Below, piece by piece: positions 34,993 through 43,321 of a stretch of 64,000 nucleotides of DNA. The stretch covers positions 124,001 through 188,000 of the forward strand of contig NZ_JAYMEM010000006.1 in NCBI RefSeq assembly GCF_037029465.1, read 5' to 3'. Made by a program: the position numbers and the translations under genes. The notes under the pieces were generated by a model that saw only the letters and a list, made by a program, of their open reading frames with translations, searched no databases and was not told where the DNA came from. The DNA comes from Mesoflavibacter sp037029465 (lineage in GTDB: Bacteria; Bacteroidota; Bacteroidia; Flavobacteriales; Flavobacteriaceae). Position 1 is the stretch's first letter. Every line of letters begins with the position of its first letter.

Positions 34993-35898
34993 TTACAAAA
35001 TACGCTCTACTACCACATTATAGTCTATTAATATAATGCTTAAAACACCTGCCAATAAAATGAATTTCAAGATATTGTGAAGCCATAAATAATGCGTTTT
35101 TGTTTTAGATTTCCATAGTAGAAATAAATAAACGATCAATAAGATTTCGCAGATGTAGAAATAGAAATTCATCTTACCTATATTAAATTGAGTGATTAAA
35201 AAATAGGAAGGAATTAATGTTAACGCTACCAAAATACTAATCATCTTTTTTGAAGTAGATTCACCATAAACTATCGGAATTGTTCTATAGTTTAGCGTTA
35301 AATCGCCTTTAATATTTTCTAAATCTTTGGTGAGTTCTCTAATTGAAAGTATTAAAAACAAAAACGAAGCATGTACAAAAATAACGTTGTCAAAATTTTT
35401 GTAATACACAAAGATGACAAAGAAAGGTGTTATGGTTAAAATTGCAGAAACTAAATTACCAATTATTGGCATTTTCTTTAGTTTATGTGAGTAAAACCAA
35501 ATACCAAAAATATACACCGAAAAGAATAATACAGGCTTAAAAGACACATAACTAGCCATTATTATTGCTGAAAAATTTAACACAAAATAAAAAGACAATT
35601 TTGTGTTTTGACTTACCAATCTATCTAACATAGACTTGTTTGGTCGGTTGATTAAGTCTTTTTCTGAGTCGTAAAAATTATTGATAATATAGCCGCCTGC
35701 AATAACCGCTGCAGACGCTAAAACCAACATTAATAAATTTAAATCTAAAAGAACAGATTTTACAGATTTATTATGCGCAAAAATAAAAAGCGAAGCTAAA
35801 TATTGCGCTACAATCACCACTAAAATATTGTAGCCTCTTACCACAGAAAACATACTAAAAAACTTAATTAGCAGATGTTTTTGTTTTCTGGACAGCAT
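34993..35898 (-). CDS. UbiA-family prenyltransferase
   Basis: 301-residue polytopic membrane protein (about eight helices) of the UbiA superfamily. The first Asp-rich motif is NNFYDSEKDLINRPNKS, and the second site is the shorter RELTKDLENIKGD. Bacteroidota homologues are usually labelled geranylgeranylglycerol-phosphate geranylgeranyltransferase; that name rests on similarity and is unproven here, and other aromatic or glycerol acceptors are possible. It sits downstream of two mevalonate-pathway genes with 34 bases between, which fits use of an isoprenyl diphosphate donor. Confidence 0.85.
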   Translation of the reverse strand: MLSRKQKHLLIKFFSMFSVVRGYNILVVIVAQYLASLFIFAHNKSVKSVLLDLNLLMLVLASAAVIAGGYIINNFYDSEKDLINRPNKSMLDRLVSQNTKLSFYFVLNFSAIIMASYVSFKPVLFFSVYIFGIWFYSHKLKKMPIIGNLVSAILTITPFFVIFVYYKNFDNVIFVHASFLFLILSIRELTKDLENIKGDLTLNYRTIPIVYGESTSKKMISILVALTLIPSYFLITQFNIGKMNFYFYICEILLIVYLFLLWKSKTKTHYLWLHNILKFILLAGVLSIILIDYNVVVERIL

Positions 35899-35932
35899 AT
35901 GAATAAAATGAAATTCTGCTTACGCAGGAATT

Positions 35933-36862
35933 TTAGAAATTATAAACAACTTCTAATTTATAGTCTTTTAAAGCTTCTTCTGCTTTTTTAAAGTCTGGAG
36001 CAAACCCTAAAATATATCCGCCGCCACCAGAACCGCAAAGTTTTAAGTAATAATCATTTGTCTCGAGACCTTTCTTCCAAAGTTCATGGAATTGTGCCGG
36101 AATCATAGGTTTAAAATGATTAAAAACTACTTTAGATAATTGCTTAGTGTTTTTAAATAAAGATTTAATATCTCCTTTCAAGAAGTCTTCAACACAAGCA
36201 TCAGTATGTTTTATAAATTGGTCTTTTAGCATATTTCTAAAGCCTTCTTGTTTCATATTTTCCATAAAAATAGAAACCATAGGTGCAGTTTCGCCAACAA
36301 CACCAGAATCTAATAAAAACACAGCACCTTTACCATCTGTACTTTGAGTTGGTATGCCTGTTGCTTCAATATTTTCTTTAGAATTAATAAGAATTGGCAA
36401 GCTTAAATAACTGTTTAATGGATCTAATCCTGAAGATTTTCCGTGGAAAAAAGATTCCATTTCAGAAAAAATAGCTTTCAACTTTAATAGCTTATCTCTA
36501 GTTAAATTTTCTAAAACCGTAATTTTTTCATCTGCATATTTATCATAAATAGCAGCTACCAAAGCACCACTACTTCCTACTCCATAACCTTGTGGTATTG
36601 AAGAATCAAAGAACATACCTTGATCAATATCTTGGTTAAGTGCTTCTATATCAAAAGTCACTAAATCTTTGTTGATATTTGATAAATATTCTGCAAAACG
36701 CTTAAGACTAGCATTAGATGCTTTTGCTTGATCAGATAAGTTTTTATCCTTTTTTAATGCGCCGTTATAGAAATTGTAAGGTATAGATAATCCTTTAGAA
36801 TCTTTGATGATTCCGTACTCACCAAAGAGTAAAATTTTAGAATAAAATAAGGGACCTTTCAT
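35933..36862 (-). CDS. GHMP-superfamily kinase, probable mevalonate-pathway kinase (GYDIA type)
   Basis: 309 residues with the GHMP kinase plan: LFGEYGIIKDSKGLSIPY at the N-terminus, the ATP-binding Gly/Ser loop PQGYGVGSSGALVAAIYD, and the C-terminal KLCGSGGGGYILGF. Located directly after diphosphomevalonate decarboxylase (28 bases). This flavobacterial group is used as mevalonate or phosphomevalonate kinase by context; which of the two reactions it performs cannot be told from sequence. Confidence 0.85.
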   Translation of the reverse strand: MKGPLFYSKILLFGEYGIIKDSKGLSIPYNFYNGALKKDKNLSDQAKASNASLKRFAEYLSNINKDLVTFDIEALNQDIDQGMFFDSSIPQGYGVGSSGALVAAIYDKYADEKITVLENLTRDKLLKLKAIFSEMESFFHGKSSGLDPLNSYLSLPILINSKENIEATGIPTQSTDGKGAVFLLDSGVVGETAPMVSIFMENMKQEGFRNMLKDQFIKHTDACVEDFLKGDIKSLFKNTKQLSKVVFNHFKPMIPAQFHELWKKGLETNDYYLKLCGSGGGGYILGFAPDFKKAEEALKDYKLEVVYNF

Positions 36863-36890
36863 AAGCTATTAATGCAATGGTTATATAAAA

Positions 36891-37970
36891 TTACAGCTTT
36901 TTAGCGCCAAAACCAATTTTATCGCAAATATAATGACCGTTTTGGCAATACGCAACTAACTCTGTGTTAATGAATTTTAATATTTTTTCTTCGTCTTTTT
37001 CAGGATATAAAACGTGAACGTTAGCACCAGCATCTAAAGTAAAACAAATTGGCAAACCTGTTTCATTTCTAAATTGCCATATTTTATTAATTATTTCAAG
37101 TGTATTTGGTTTCATTAATATAAAGTATGGCAAACTTGTCATCATCATAGCATGCAATGTAAGTGCTTCGCTTTCTACAAGTTCTACAAATGCATTTAAA
37201 TCTCCTGACGCTAAAATTGATTTTAGTTTAGAGATATTTTCTTCTGCTTGAATAAATCTATTTTTTGCAAATGGATGTCCATGCATTAAATTATGACCAA
37301 CAGTACTGCTTACTTGTTTCTCGCCTTTATCTACAAGTAAAATTGTGTCGTTAAAATTACTAAAATTATCATGTACTTTATGTGGATATTTAACACCAAA
37401 AAGCTCGCTACTTTCTTCAATTTCTGGATGATTACCCCAAACTACAATTGGTCCTTCAATACTCCTGCTGGCACTGCCAGAACCTAATCTTGCTAAAAAT
37501 GACGCTTTTTTATTAAAGTAATCTTGTGTCATTTGTGGATTATGTAATTTTTCGACATCCATTAAACATAAAGCTAAAGCACTCATCCCAGAAGCTGAGG
37601 AAGCGATACCCGAACTATGAGGAAATGTGTTTTTAGTTTTTATGACAAAATGATAGTGTTTTAAAAAAGGTAAATATGCTTCTATACGCTTGAAAAACGT
37701 AGAAATCTTCGGTTGAAAATCTGGTTTAGGTTTTTCATCTAAAAAGACTTGAAAAGAGAAATTTTCTGTTAATTTTTTCTTAGTAAATGTTAAAGTTGTA
37801 ATTGTTTTACACTCATTTAAAGTGAAACTTATGGATGTATTTTCTGGAATTTGATGCTCTTTTTTTCCCCAATATTTGATTAAAGCAATATTGCTAGGAG
37901 ATTCCCAAATCACGCTTCCTTCCTTAAGTTTACTAACATCTAATGAAAAACAAAACTGATCTATCAACAT
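36891..37970 (-). CDS. mvaD: Diphosphomevalonate decarboxylase
   Basis: ATP-dependent decarboxylation of mevalonate 5-diphosphate to isopentenyl diphosphate. 359 residues. Family motifs are WESPSNIALIKYWGKK, PENTSISFTLNECKT, FPHSSGIASSASGMSALALC (the ATP loop) and ARLGSGSASRSIEGPIVVWG, plus CFTLDAGANVHVLYP at the C-terminus. It is the first gene of a four-gene unit (mvaD, GHMP kinase, UbiA, RsuA-like) and is divergent from a TetR regulator, with a palindrome between. This shows that the organism makes isoprenoids by the mevalonate pathway, as is usual in Flavobacteriia. Confidence 0.95.
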   Translation of the reverse strand: MLIDQFCFSLDVSKLKEGSVIWESPSNIALIKYWGKKEHQIPENTSISFTLNECKTITTLTFTKKKLTENFSFQVFLDEKPKPDFQPKISTFFKRIEAYLPFLKHYHFVIKTKNTFPHSSGIASSASGMSALALCLMDVEKLHNPQMTQDYFNKKASFLARLGSGSASRSIEGPIVVWGNHPEIEESSELFGVKYPHKVHDNFSNFNDTILLVDKGEKQVSSTVGHNLMHGHPFAKNRFIQAEENISKLKSILASGDLNAFVELVESEALTLHAMMMTSLPYFILMKPNTLEIINKIWQFRNETGLPICFTLDAGANVHVLYPEKDEEKILKFINTELVAYCQNGHYICDKIGFGAKKL

Positions 37971-38029
37971 TTATTATTTATTTTTTGACAAAGATAGTTT
38001 TTATTATTCTATAATTTTAGTAGTTTTAC

Positions 38030-38046
38030 AATGAATAGGCATTCAA
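38030..38046. promoter_or_regulatory. Candidate TetR operator between mvaD and the TetR gene
   Basis: Inverted repeat TGAAT-aggc-ATTCA (38032-38045) in the ~200-base divergent spacer. Palindromes of this form are common targets of TetR/AcrR proteins. Binding is inferred only. Confidence 0.4.
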
Positions 38047-38171
38047 TTTAATTAATTGATTTATTTATTCACTTTGTGTAAATTTAAATGTTTAATTAAC
38101 TAACTTAAGGTGGAAGTACTCCCAAAATTAACCAAAAACTTCTTTCACCTTATCAAATTTTTTGTATCCAA

Positions 38172-38732
38172 ATGGATAAAAGACAACGAATAATTTTTAC
38201 CATGCTAGAATTGGTGGTAAAACAAGGTGTTTATGCTACACCTATGTCACAAGTAGCAAAAGAGGCTAATGTTGCAGTTGGTACTATTTACCACTATTTT
38301 GACAACAAACAAGAAATCTTAGAGGAAATTTACAAAATGATTAATCAAGATTACGGTGTTGTTTTAATGGCTAATTTACCGGATGCTGATTTCAAAACGC
38401 AATTTGAAGCAATTTGCCAAAACTTATTTAACTATTACATTGGTAATCCATTAGCTTTTAAGTTTATGGAGTTTGTAGCTGTACCACCTTTAATGCCTAA
38501 AGACTTAGTTGAAGCTGTTAGAGAATACACTGCTGGTTTAAGAGATTTTTTCCAAAAAGGAATTGATGAAGACCATCTTAGAAACGATGTAGAGTTAAGA
38601 TTATTAATGCAAACAGCTTCTGGTTGTATTACAACTGCTGTAAAGCTTAAAGAAATGGGTGCAATAGAATTATCAGAAAAAGAAATTAAGCAAGTTACAG
38701 AAATGGCTTGGGACAGTATTAGAAAGCACTAA
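38172..38732 (+). CDS. TetR/AcrR-family transcriptional regulator
   Basis: 186 residues. The N-terminal DNA-binding domain has IIFTMLELVVKQGVYATPMS, then the helix-turn-helix SQVAKEANVAVGTIYHYFDNKQEILEE split over about residues 25-55. The C-terminal ligand-binding domain is helical and unclassified. Divergent from the mevalonate/isoprenoid operon with a shared ~200-base spacer, so it may control that operon or itself. Its last bases overlap the stop of the convergent DUF1697 remnant. Confidence 0.9.
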   Translation: MDKRQRIIFTMLELVVKQGVYATPMSQVAKEANVAVGTIYHYFDNKQEILEEIYKMINQDYGVVLMANLPDADFKTQFEAICQNLFNYYIGNPLAFKFMEFVAVPPLMPKDLVEAVREYTAGLRDFFQKGIDEDHLRNDVELRLLMQTASGCITTAVKLKEMGAIELSEKEIKQVTEMAWDSIRKH

Positions 38733-39264
38733 TCATCCTTACCAATTTCTATCACTTTATTTAAGGTTTTATAATTTCTGGCAGTTGTAATTACATTAAG
38801 TTTTTTCTCAAAAAACACGTTATTACATTTTGCATTGCCATACCCTTTCTTACAATAAAGATAAACAACTTTGCTAGTTACAAAAAACTCTTCATCGGGA
38901 TAATGTATTGACTGTATTTGCTCAATATTTTGACTTGATGGAGAGTTTTTTATAAAATAAAATAAGCTTTTTCGGTTGTTGATTGATCAAAAGGTGAATT
39001 ATCTAAAATAGCTTGAATATCTTGAGGTTGTTTTACAACAACATCAATATTGTAATTGTATTTATCTTTTATAATATTTAGAATTTTTTCTTCTAAAAGT
39101 GAATTATTTTCAACATCACTTTTAAAAATAACATTACCACTTTGGATGTATGTTTTTACATCTTTAAAACCGATACTATTTAATAATTCTCTTAGGTCTT
39201 TCATTAATATTTTATGATGACCACCAACGTTTATTCCTCTTAAAAATGCTACGTAAGTTTTCAT
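38729..39264 (-). pseudogene. DUF1697-family protein gene, interrupted by a one-base frameshift
   Basis: The first 104 codons (39264 to 38950; MKTYVAFLRGINVGGHHK...) are a typical DUF1697 N-terminus ending ...EKAYFIL-stop. The family's C-terminal half continues in another frame, from about 38962 to a TAG at 38729: PDEEFFVTSKVVYLYC, KKGYGNAKCNNVFFEKKL, NVITTARNYKTLNKV. Adding one T in the run near 38950-38962 restores a 178-codon protein, exactly the family's usual length. It is either a young pseudogene or a sequencing error in an A/T homopolymer. It is the last gene after baiN-like and GDPD genes. Confidence 0.85.
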
Positions 39265-39265
39265 C

Positions 39266-40474
39266 TTAAATTAAAAGGTTTTTAGATAAAATATATGCAG
39301 CAGTCCAAGCATTTTGAAAATTAAATCCTCCTGTAATAGCATCTACATTAATAACTTCGCCCGCAAAATATAAGTTATCAAAAAGTTTACTTTGATAATT
39401 TTTAAAATTTACTTCTTTTAAATCTATTCCTCCTGCGGTAACAAATTCTTCTTTAAAAGTACTTTTTCCTGTCACATTAAAAATAGCTTTAGTTAATTGA
39501 CCAGATAAATTTTCTAACTGAGATTTATTAACATCTGCCCATCTTATATCTTGATTAATATCTGATGCTAACACCAATTGATTCCATAAGCGTTTTGGTA
39601 AATCAAACATTGAATAATTAGCAACTACTTTCTTCGCTAAGTCAATTTTAGCTTGCTTTAATTGTGATATTACATTTTCAAAATCTTGATTTATAAAATT
39701 GATTTCTATTTGAAAATTATATTTTTTTTCGGCCAATTCTACAGCACCAAAAGCTGATAGTTTTAGTATAGCAGGAGCACTCATTCCCCAGTGTGTAATC
39801 AATAAAGGTCCATGACTTTCAAGGTTGGTCTCTAAAACTTTTACAGTTACATTTTGAGCAACAACACCAGGAATTTCTTTAATTCTAGAATCATTAATAT
39901 TGAACGTAAATAATGATGGTACTGGTTGCACAATACTATGACCAAGCTGTTCTAATTGTTCCCAAATTTTAGTACTACTTCCTGTTGCTATTATTAGTTT
40001 TTCACACGAAAATTGATCTGCTTTTGTTTTGACCTGCCAAAATTCATCTTTATTAAACTCTGTAACAACTTGCTGTTTGATAACCTCAACACCAAGTTTG
40101 TTTGCTTCGTATAAAAAACAATCTATGATAGTTTGAGAACTGTTAGACTCCGGAAAAATGCGTCCATCGTCTTCTATTTTAAGTGGTACGCCTCTTTTTT
40201 CAAACCATTCCATAGTATCTCCTGTCATAAATGCATGAAAAGGACCAAGTAATTCCTTTTCTCCTCGTGGATAATTTTTAACTAGTTCCTGAGGAATAAA
40301 CTCGGCATGTGTTACATTACAACGTCCGCCACCAGAGACTTTTACCTTAGATAAAACCTCTTTACTTTTTTCTAAAATTGCAACAGTTAAATCTGGGTAT
40401 TGCTCTGCAATGTTAATAGCTGCAAAAAAACCAGCTGCGCCACCACCAACAATTATAACATCAAAATATTTCAT
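39266..40474 (-). CDS. BaiN/HI0933-type FAD-dependent oxidoreductase
   Basis: 402-residue flavoprotein. The N-terminal dinucleotide-binding motif is IIVGGGAAGFFAAINI, followed by VSGGGRCNVTHAE (family hallmark), FEKRGVPLKIEDDGRIFPES, LIIATGSSTKIWE, LLITHWGMSAPAILKLSA and the C-terminal FVTAGGIDLKEVNF plus FAGEVINVDAITGGFNFQNAW. The family reduces various C=C bonds in some bacteria, but its common role is unknown. Overlaps the GDPD gene by four bases (ATGA) and is one base from the DUF1697 gene. Confidence 0.92.
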   Translation of the reverse strand: MKYFDVIIVGGGAAGFFAAINIAEQYPDLTVAILEKSKEVLSKVKVSGGGRCNVTHAEFIPQELVKNYPRGEKELLGPFHAFMTGDTMEWFEKRGVPLKIEDDGRIFPESNSSQTIIDCFLYEANKLGVEVIKQQVVTEFNKDEFWQVKTKADQFSCEKLIIATGSSTKIWEQLEQLGHSIVQPVPSLFTFNINDSRIKEIPGVVAQNVTVKVLETNLESHGPLLITHWGMSAPAILKLSAFGAVELAEKKYNFQIEINFINQDFENVISQLKQAKIDLAKKVVANYSMFDLPKRLWNQLVLASDINQDIRWADVNKSQLENLSGQLTKAIFNVTGKSTFKEEFVTAGGIDLKEVNFKNYQSKLFDNLYFAGEVINVDAITGGFNFQNAWTAAYILSKNLLI

Positions 40475-41157
40475 ATTCTATCAGGAAAATCACTAATTAT
40501 TGCATCAACTCCGTAAGATTTGATACGCTCTATAGACTCAAAATCGTTAACTGTCCAAGCATTTACTTTAAAACCTTCGTCTTGAGCTTCTTTCACATTA
40601 TTCTTACTTAAAAGTGCAAAGTTAGGATGAATTGCAACAGCATTTATCGTTTTTGCAAATCTAATAGATGCGTTTACACTTGCTTTTGTTAATACACCTA
40701 AAGACATTCTTTCATCAAAATTATAGACAGCTTCTAACTCTTTTCTTTGAAAACTACTTATTAAAACATTATTGTAAGTCCAAGTTCCTTTATCAAAATA
40801 TTGATGTAGCAACTTTACTGTTGGTAGCGCTGTTTTTTCTCCTTTTAACTCGATATTAAGCAAACATTTTGCATGTATCAAGTCTAAAACTTCAGTTAAC
40901 GTTGGGATTTTATATTTACCATCTACCAATAAGTTTTGTAACTGACTAAGGGTTTGTTTTCCGATTTCGCCAGTACCATTTGTCATTCTGTCTAAGGTAA
41001 AATCATGAAACACAACCAGTTCTCCAGATGCACAAAGATGCACATCTATTTCAATTCCATCTACATTTAAATCCAATGCTTTTTGTATTGAAGGTAACGT
41101 GTTTTCTGATATGTAACCCTTTGCGCCTCTGTGTCCCACTTTTAAGGTGCTTTTCAT
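40471..41157 (-). CDS. Glycerophosphodiester phosphodiesterase
   Basis: 228-residue GDPD TIM-barrel enzyme. The catalytic set is complete: GHRGAKGYISENT (His and Asn/Glu region), GIEIDVHL (metal-binding Glu and Asp) and VVFHDFTLDRMTNGTG (second His). VNAWTVNDFESIERI and GVDAIISDFPD close the barrel. No signal peptide, so cytoplasmic; it would release glycerol 3-phosphate from deacylated phospholipids. First gene of a three-gene unit with the flavoprotein and DUF1697 genes. Confidence 0.93.
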   Translation of the reverse strand: MKSTLKVGHRGAKGYISENTLPSIQKALDLNVDGIEIDVHLCASGELVVFHDFTLDRMTNGTGEIGKQTLSQLQNLLVDGKYKIPTLTEVLDLIHAKCLLNIELKGEKTALPTVKLLHQYFDKGTWTYNNVLISSFQRKELEAVYNFDERMSLGVLTKASVNASIRFAKTINAVAIHPNFALLSKNNVKEAQDEGFKVNAWTVNDFESIERIKSYGVDAIISDFPDRI

Positions 41158-41242
41158 TAATTTATAATTTTTTTATGAGTCTATTTTTTAATATAAATAC
41201 AACAATACTTATATTCTATTCTCATTAAATAATGTACAATTT

Positions 41243-42049
41243 ATGATTTTTAAGTTAAAACCTATTGCCTTTTTAATATTACTTTTTATGTCTTGTCAAA
41301 GCGGAAAACTAACTGTTTTAGGCTCCATTGACAGTGATTTAGAAGAAGCTTCTGCTGCAGAAATAGTCAACAACACAAACATTGTTTGGACTATTGAAGA
41401 TGCAGGAAATAAAAACAATGTTTACGGTATGGACTTTAAAGGAAGTATTGTAAAAGATATTGATGTTAGTAATGTTAAAAATGAAGACTGGGAAGATCTA
41501 ACCAGTGATGATGACGGCAATCTATACATTGGTGATTTTGGAAATAACAGCAGAAAAAGAGAACATTTTTTTATCTATAAAATTGAAGATATAAATTCGG
41601 TTAAAGATAAAGTTACTGCAGATACCATTCATTTTACTTTACCAAAAAATGTAAAATCTGAAGATTTTGAATCTTTCTTTTTATACAATGATAACTTTTA
41701 CATTTTTACTAAAGAAACCAAGAACTTTAAAGTTTTAAAAGTCCCAAACACAATAGGGACTCATATAGCAGAACTTGCTATAGAATATAATTTAGACGGA
41801 AAACATAACAAAATTACATCTGCAGACATTAGCAAAGACGGCAAAACCATAGTACTGCTTAACCACGATAAATTATGGAAACTTACAAACTTTAAAGATG
41901 ATAACTTTTTTGAAGGAAACGTTGAAGCGGTAGATTTTGAACATGACTCTCAAAAAGAAGGTATTTGTTTTAAAGACAACAACACTGTGATTATTACAGA
42001 TGAAGATTCTGGCAAGGAAGACAATAATATTTACGCCTTAAAACTTTAA
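41243..42049 (+). CDS. Putative lipoprotein with beta-propeller-like sequence
   Basis: 268 residues with a lipoprotein signal (LLFMSC, lipidated Cys18). The mature protein repeats short strand patterns with Asp turns: IVWTIEDAGNKNNVYGMD, EDWEDLTSDDDGNLYIGDFG, KITSADISKDGKTIVLLNHD and EGICFKDNNTVIITDEDSG. This resembles the blades of SdiA-regulated/phytase-like propellers. No catalytic residues recognised. It stands alone, divergent from GDPD and convergent with the DUF2254 gene, which it overlaps by 12 bases. Confidence 0.6.
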   Translation: MIFKLKPIAFLILLFMSCQSGKLTVLGSIDSDLEEASAAEIVNNTNIVWTIEDAGNKNNVYGMDFKGSIVKDIDVSNVKNEDWEDLTSDDDGNLYIGDFGNNSRKREHFFIYKIEDINSVKDKVTADTIHFTLPKNVKSEDFESFFLYNDNFYIFTKETKNFKVLKVPNTIGTHIAELAIEYNLDGKHNKITSADISKDGKTIVLLNHDKLWKLTNFKDDNFFEGNVEAVDFEHDSQKEGICFKDNNTVIITDEDSGKEDNNIYALKL

Positions 42050-43312
42050 AAAAGCGTCTTCTAATTTTGCTAAATCTGTTTCGCTTTTAATAGCTTCTTT
42101 TGCGTCTTTATATAAAGTTTTAGCTTCTTGTTTTATAGTTTTAGAATAAGAATTGTTTTTTGACTTATGATTAAGCTGCTCTAACAGTGTAAACAGTTTT
42201 AAAACCACGACAATATCATGTTTAGAATATGTTCTTATTGGTGTAATCACAGAATATAAAAGCGATTTAAAGTCTACAGCATTGACTTTTACAAAACCTA
42301 CATCTTCTTTACATAAAACAATCTGGTCTTTTTTATGCAGCCTGATTTTAAATAATTGGGTTAAATAATCTATACAAATTAATGCTGTACCAGGATCGTT
42401 TATACCTGGCGACATCGATTTTACAGCAATTTCGGTCATTTGCTTAAAAGCTAACACATAATTATCTTCTATGCGTTGACTGCTTGAAAAACTAAAAAAC
42501 GAATGCACTTCTTCTAATTGTTCTTCGTTAAGTTGCTTATTACATTTAAAGAGAATTTCATCTTTGAAAACAAAATTTCCTTTGATAGAAACTATTTCAA
42601 ACTTGCAATCATTCTCTTTTGCAAAATCAAGAAAAACACCTAACACAACATCTTGCATGTAACCAGACGTTTTTGTTTTGTAGCAATTCCAATCTTCAGT
42701 GTCAGGAAAATTTTGATTGTTATTTTTTTCTGAATCTATAAGCTTTTCTAATCTATTTTTGGCTTTTTTATAGATATTTAAAACAATGTTATTCACTTGA
42801 ATTTCTTGTGAAATAGAATGAATAAAATAAATAAAAGCACCTAAACAAACAGTCATAAATCCAATTGCTAATAACACCGAAAATCCTGGAAGCTGAAATT
42901 TTTCTTGGTTAGGTTCTATTTGTACCAAAGTAAAAATACAATACAGCAAAGTAGCATTATAAATACCTAATATTTTTTGATGCCTTTTATTAGAAATTAA
43001 GCCAGGTAAAACTCTTGGCGAAAAGTTGCTTGAAGCTTGATTAAGCAACACCATCACCATTGAAAAACTAAACACCATAATTGAAATTAAACCAGCAATA
43101 AAAGTGGTTAAAATGTTTAGTGCAGTATCCGTACTATTAATGATTAACTGTGGAAGATTTTCATATAAATACTGAGAAAAACCTAAGCTTTCGGCACGAT
43201 AAGTTAAAAATGAAAAAGCAAGACCTATTACACTATAAAAAGTTGGGTAAAACGCAATTTTACCTTCTAACTTATAGACATATTTTAATAAACTTGCTAA
43301 ATAGTTTTTCAT
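42038..43312 (-). CDS. DUF2254-family membrane protein
   Basis: 424 residues with four N-terminal membrane helices (around 15-35, 60-85, 105-125 and 140-165) and a large soluble C-terminal domain. The family's patterns are visible: MVLLNQASSNFSPRVLPGL and AVKSMSPGINDPGTALICIDYL. The function of DUF2254 is unknown. It begins nine bases after the stop of the phosphatase/barrel fusion gene, so the two are almost certainly co-transcribed. Confidence 0.85.
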   Translation of the reverse strand: MKNYLASLLKYVYKLEGKIAFYPTFYSVIGLAFSFLTYRAESLGFSQYLYENLPQLIINSTDTALNILTTFIAGLISIMVFSFSMVMVLLNQASSNFSPRVLPGLISNKRHQKILGIYNATLLYCIFTLVQIEPNQEKFQLPGFSVLLAIGFMTVCLGAFIYFIHSISQEIQVNNIVLNIYKKAKNRLEKLIDSEKNNNQNFPDTEDWNCYKTKTSGYMQDVVLGVFLDFAKENDCKFEIVSIKGNFVFKDEILFKCNKQLNEEQLEEVHSFFSFSSSQRIEDNYVLAFKQMTEIAVKSMSPGINDPGTALICIDYLTQLFKIRLHKKDQIVLCKEDVGFVKVNAVDFKSLLYSVITPIRTYSKHDIVVVLKLFTLLEQLNHKSKNNSYSKTIKQEAKTLYKDAKEAIKSETDLAKLEDAFLKF

Positions 43313-43321
43313 TGAATCTGA

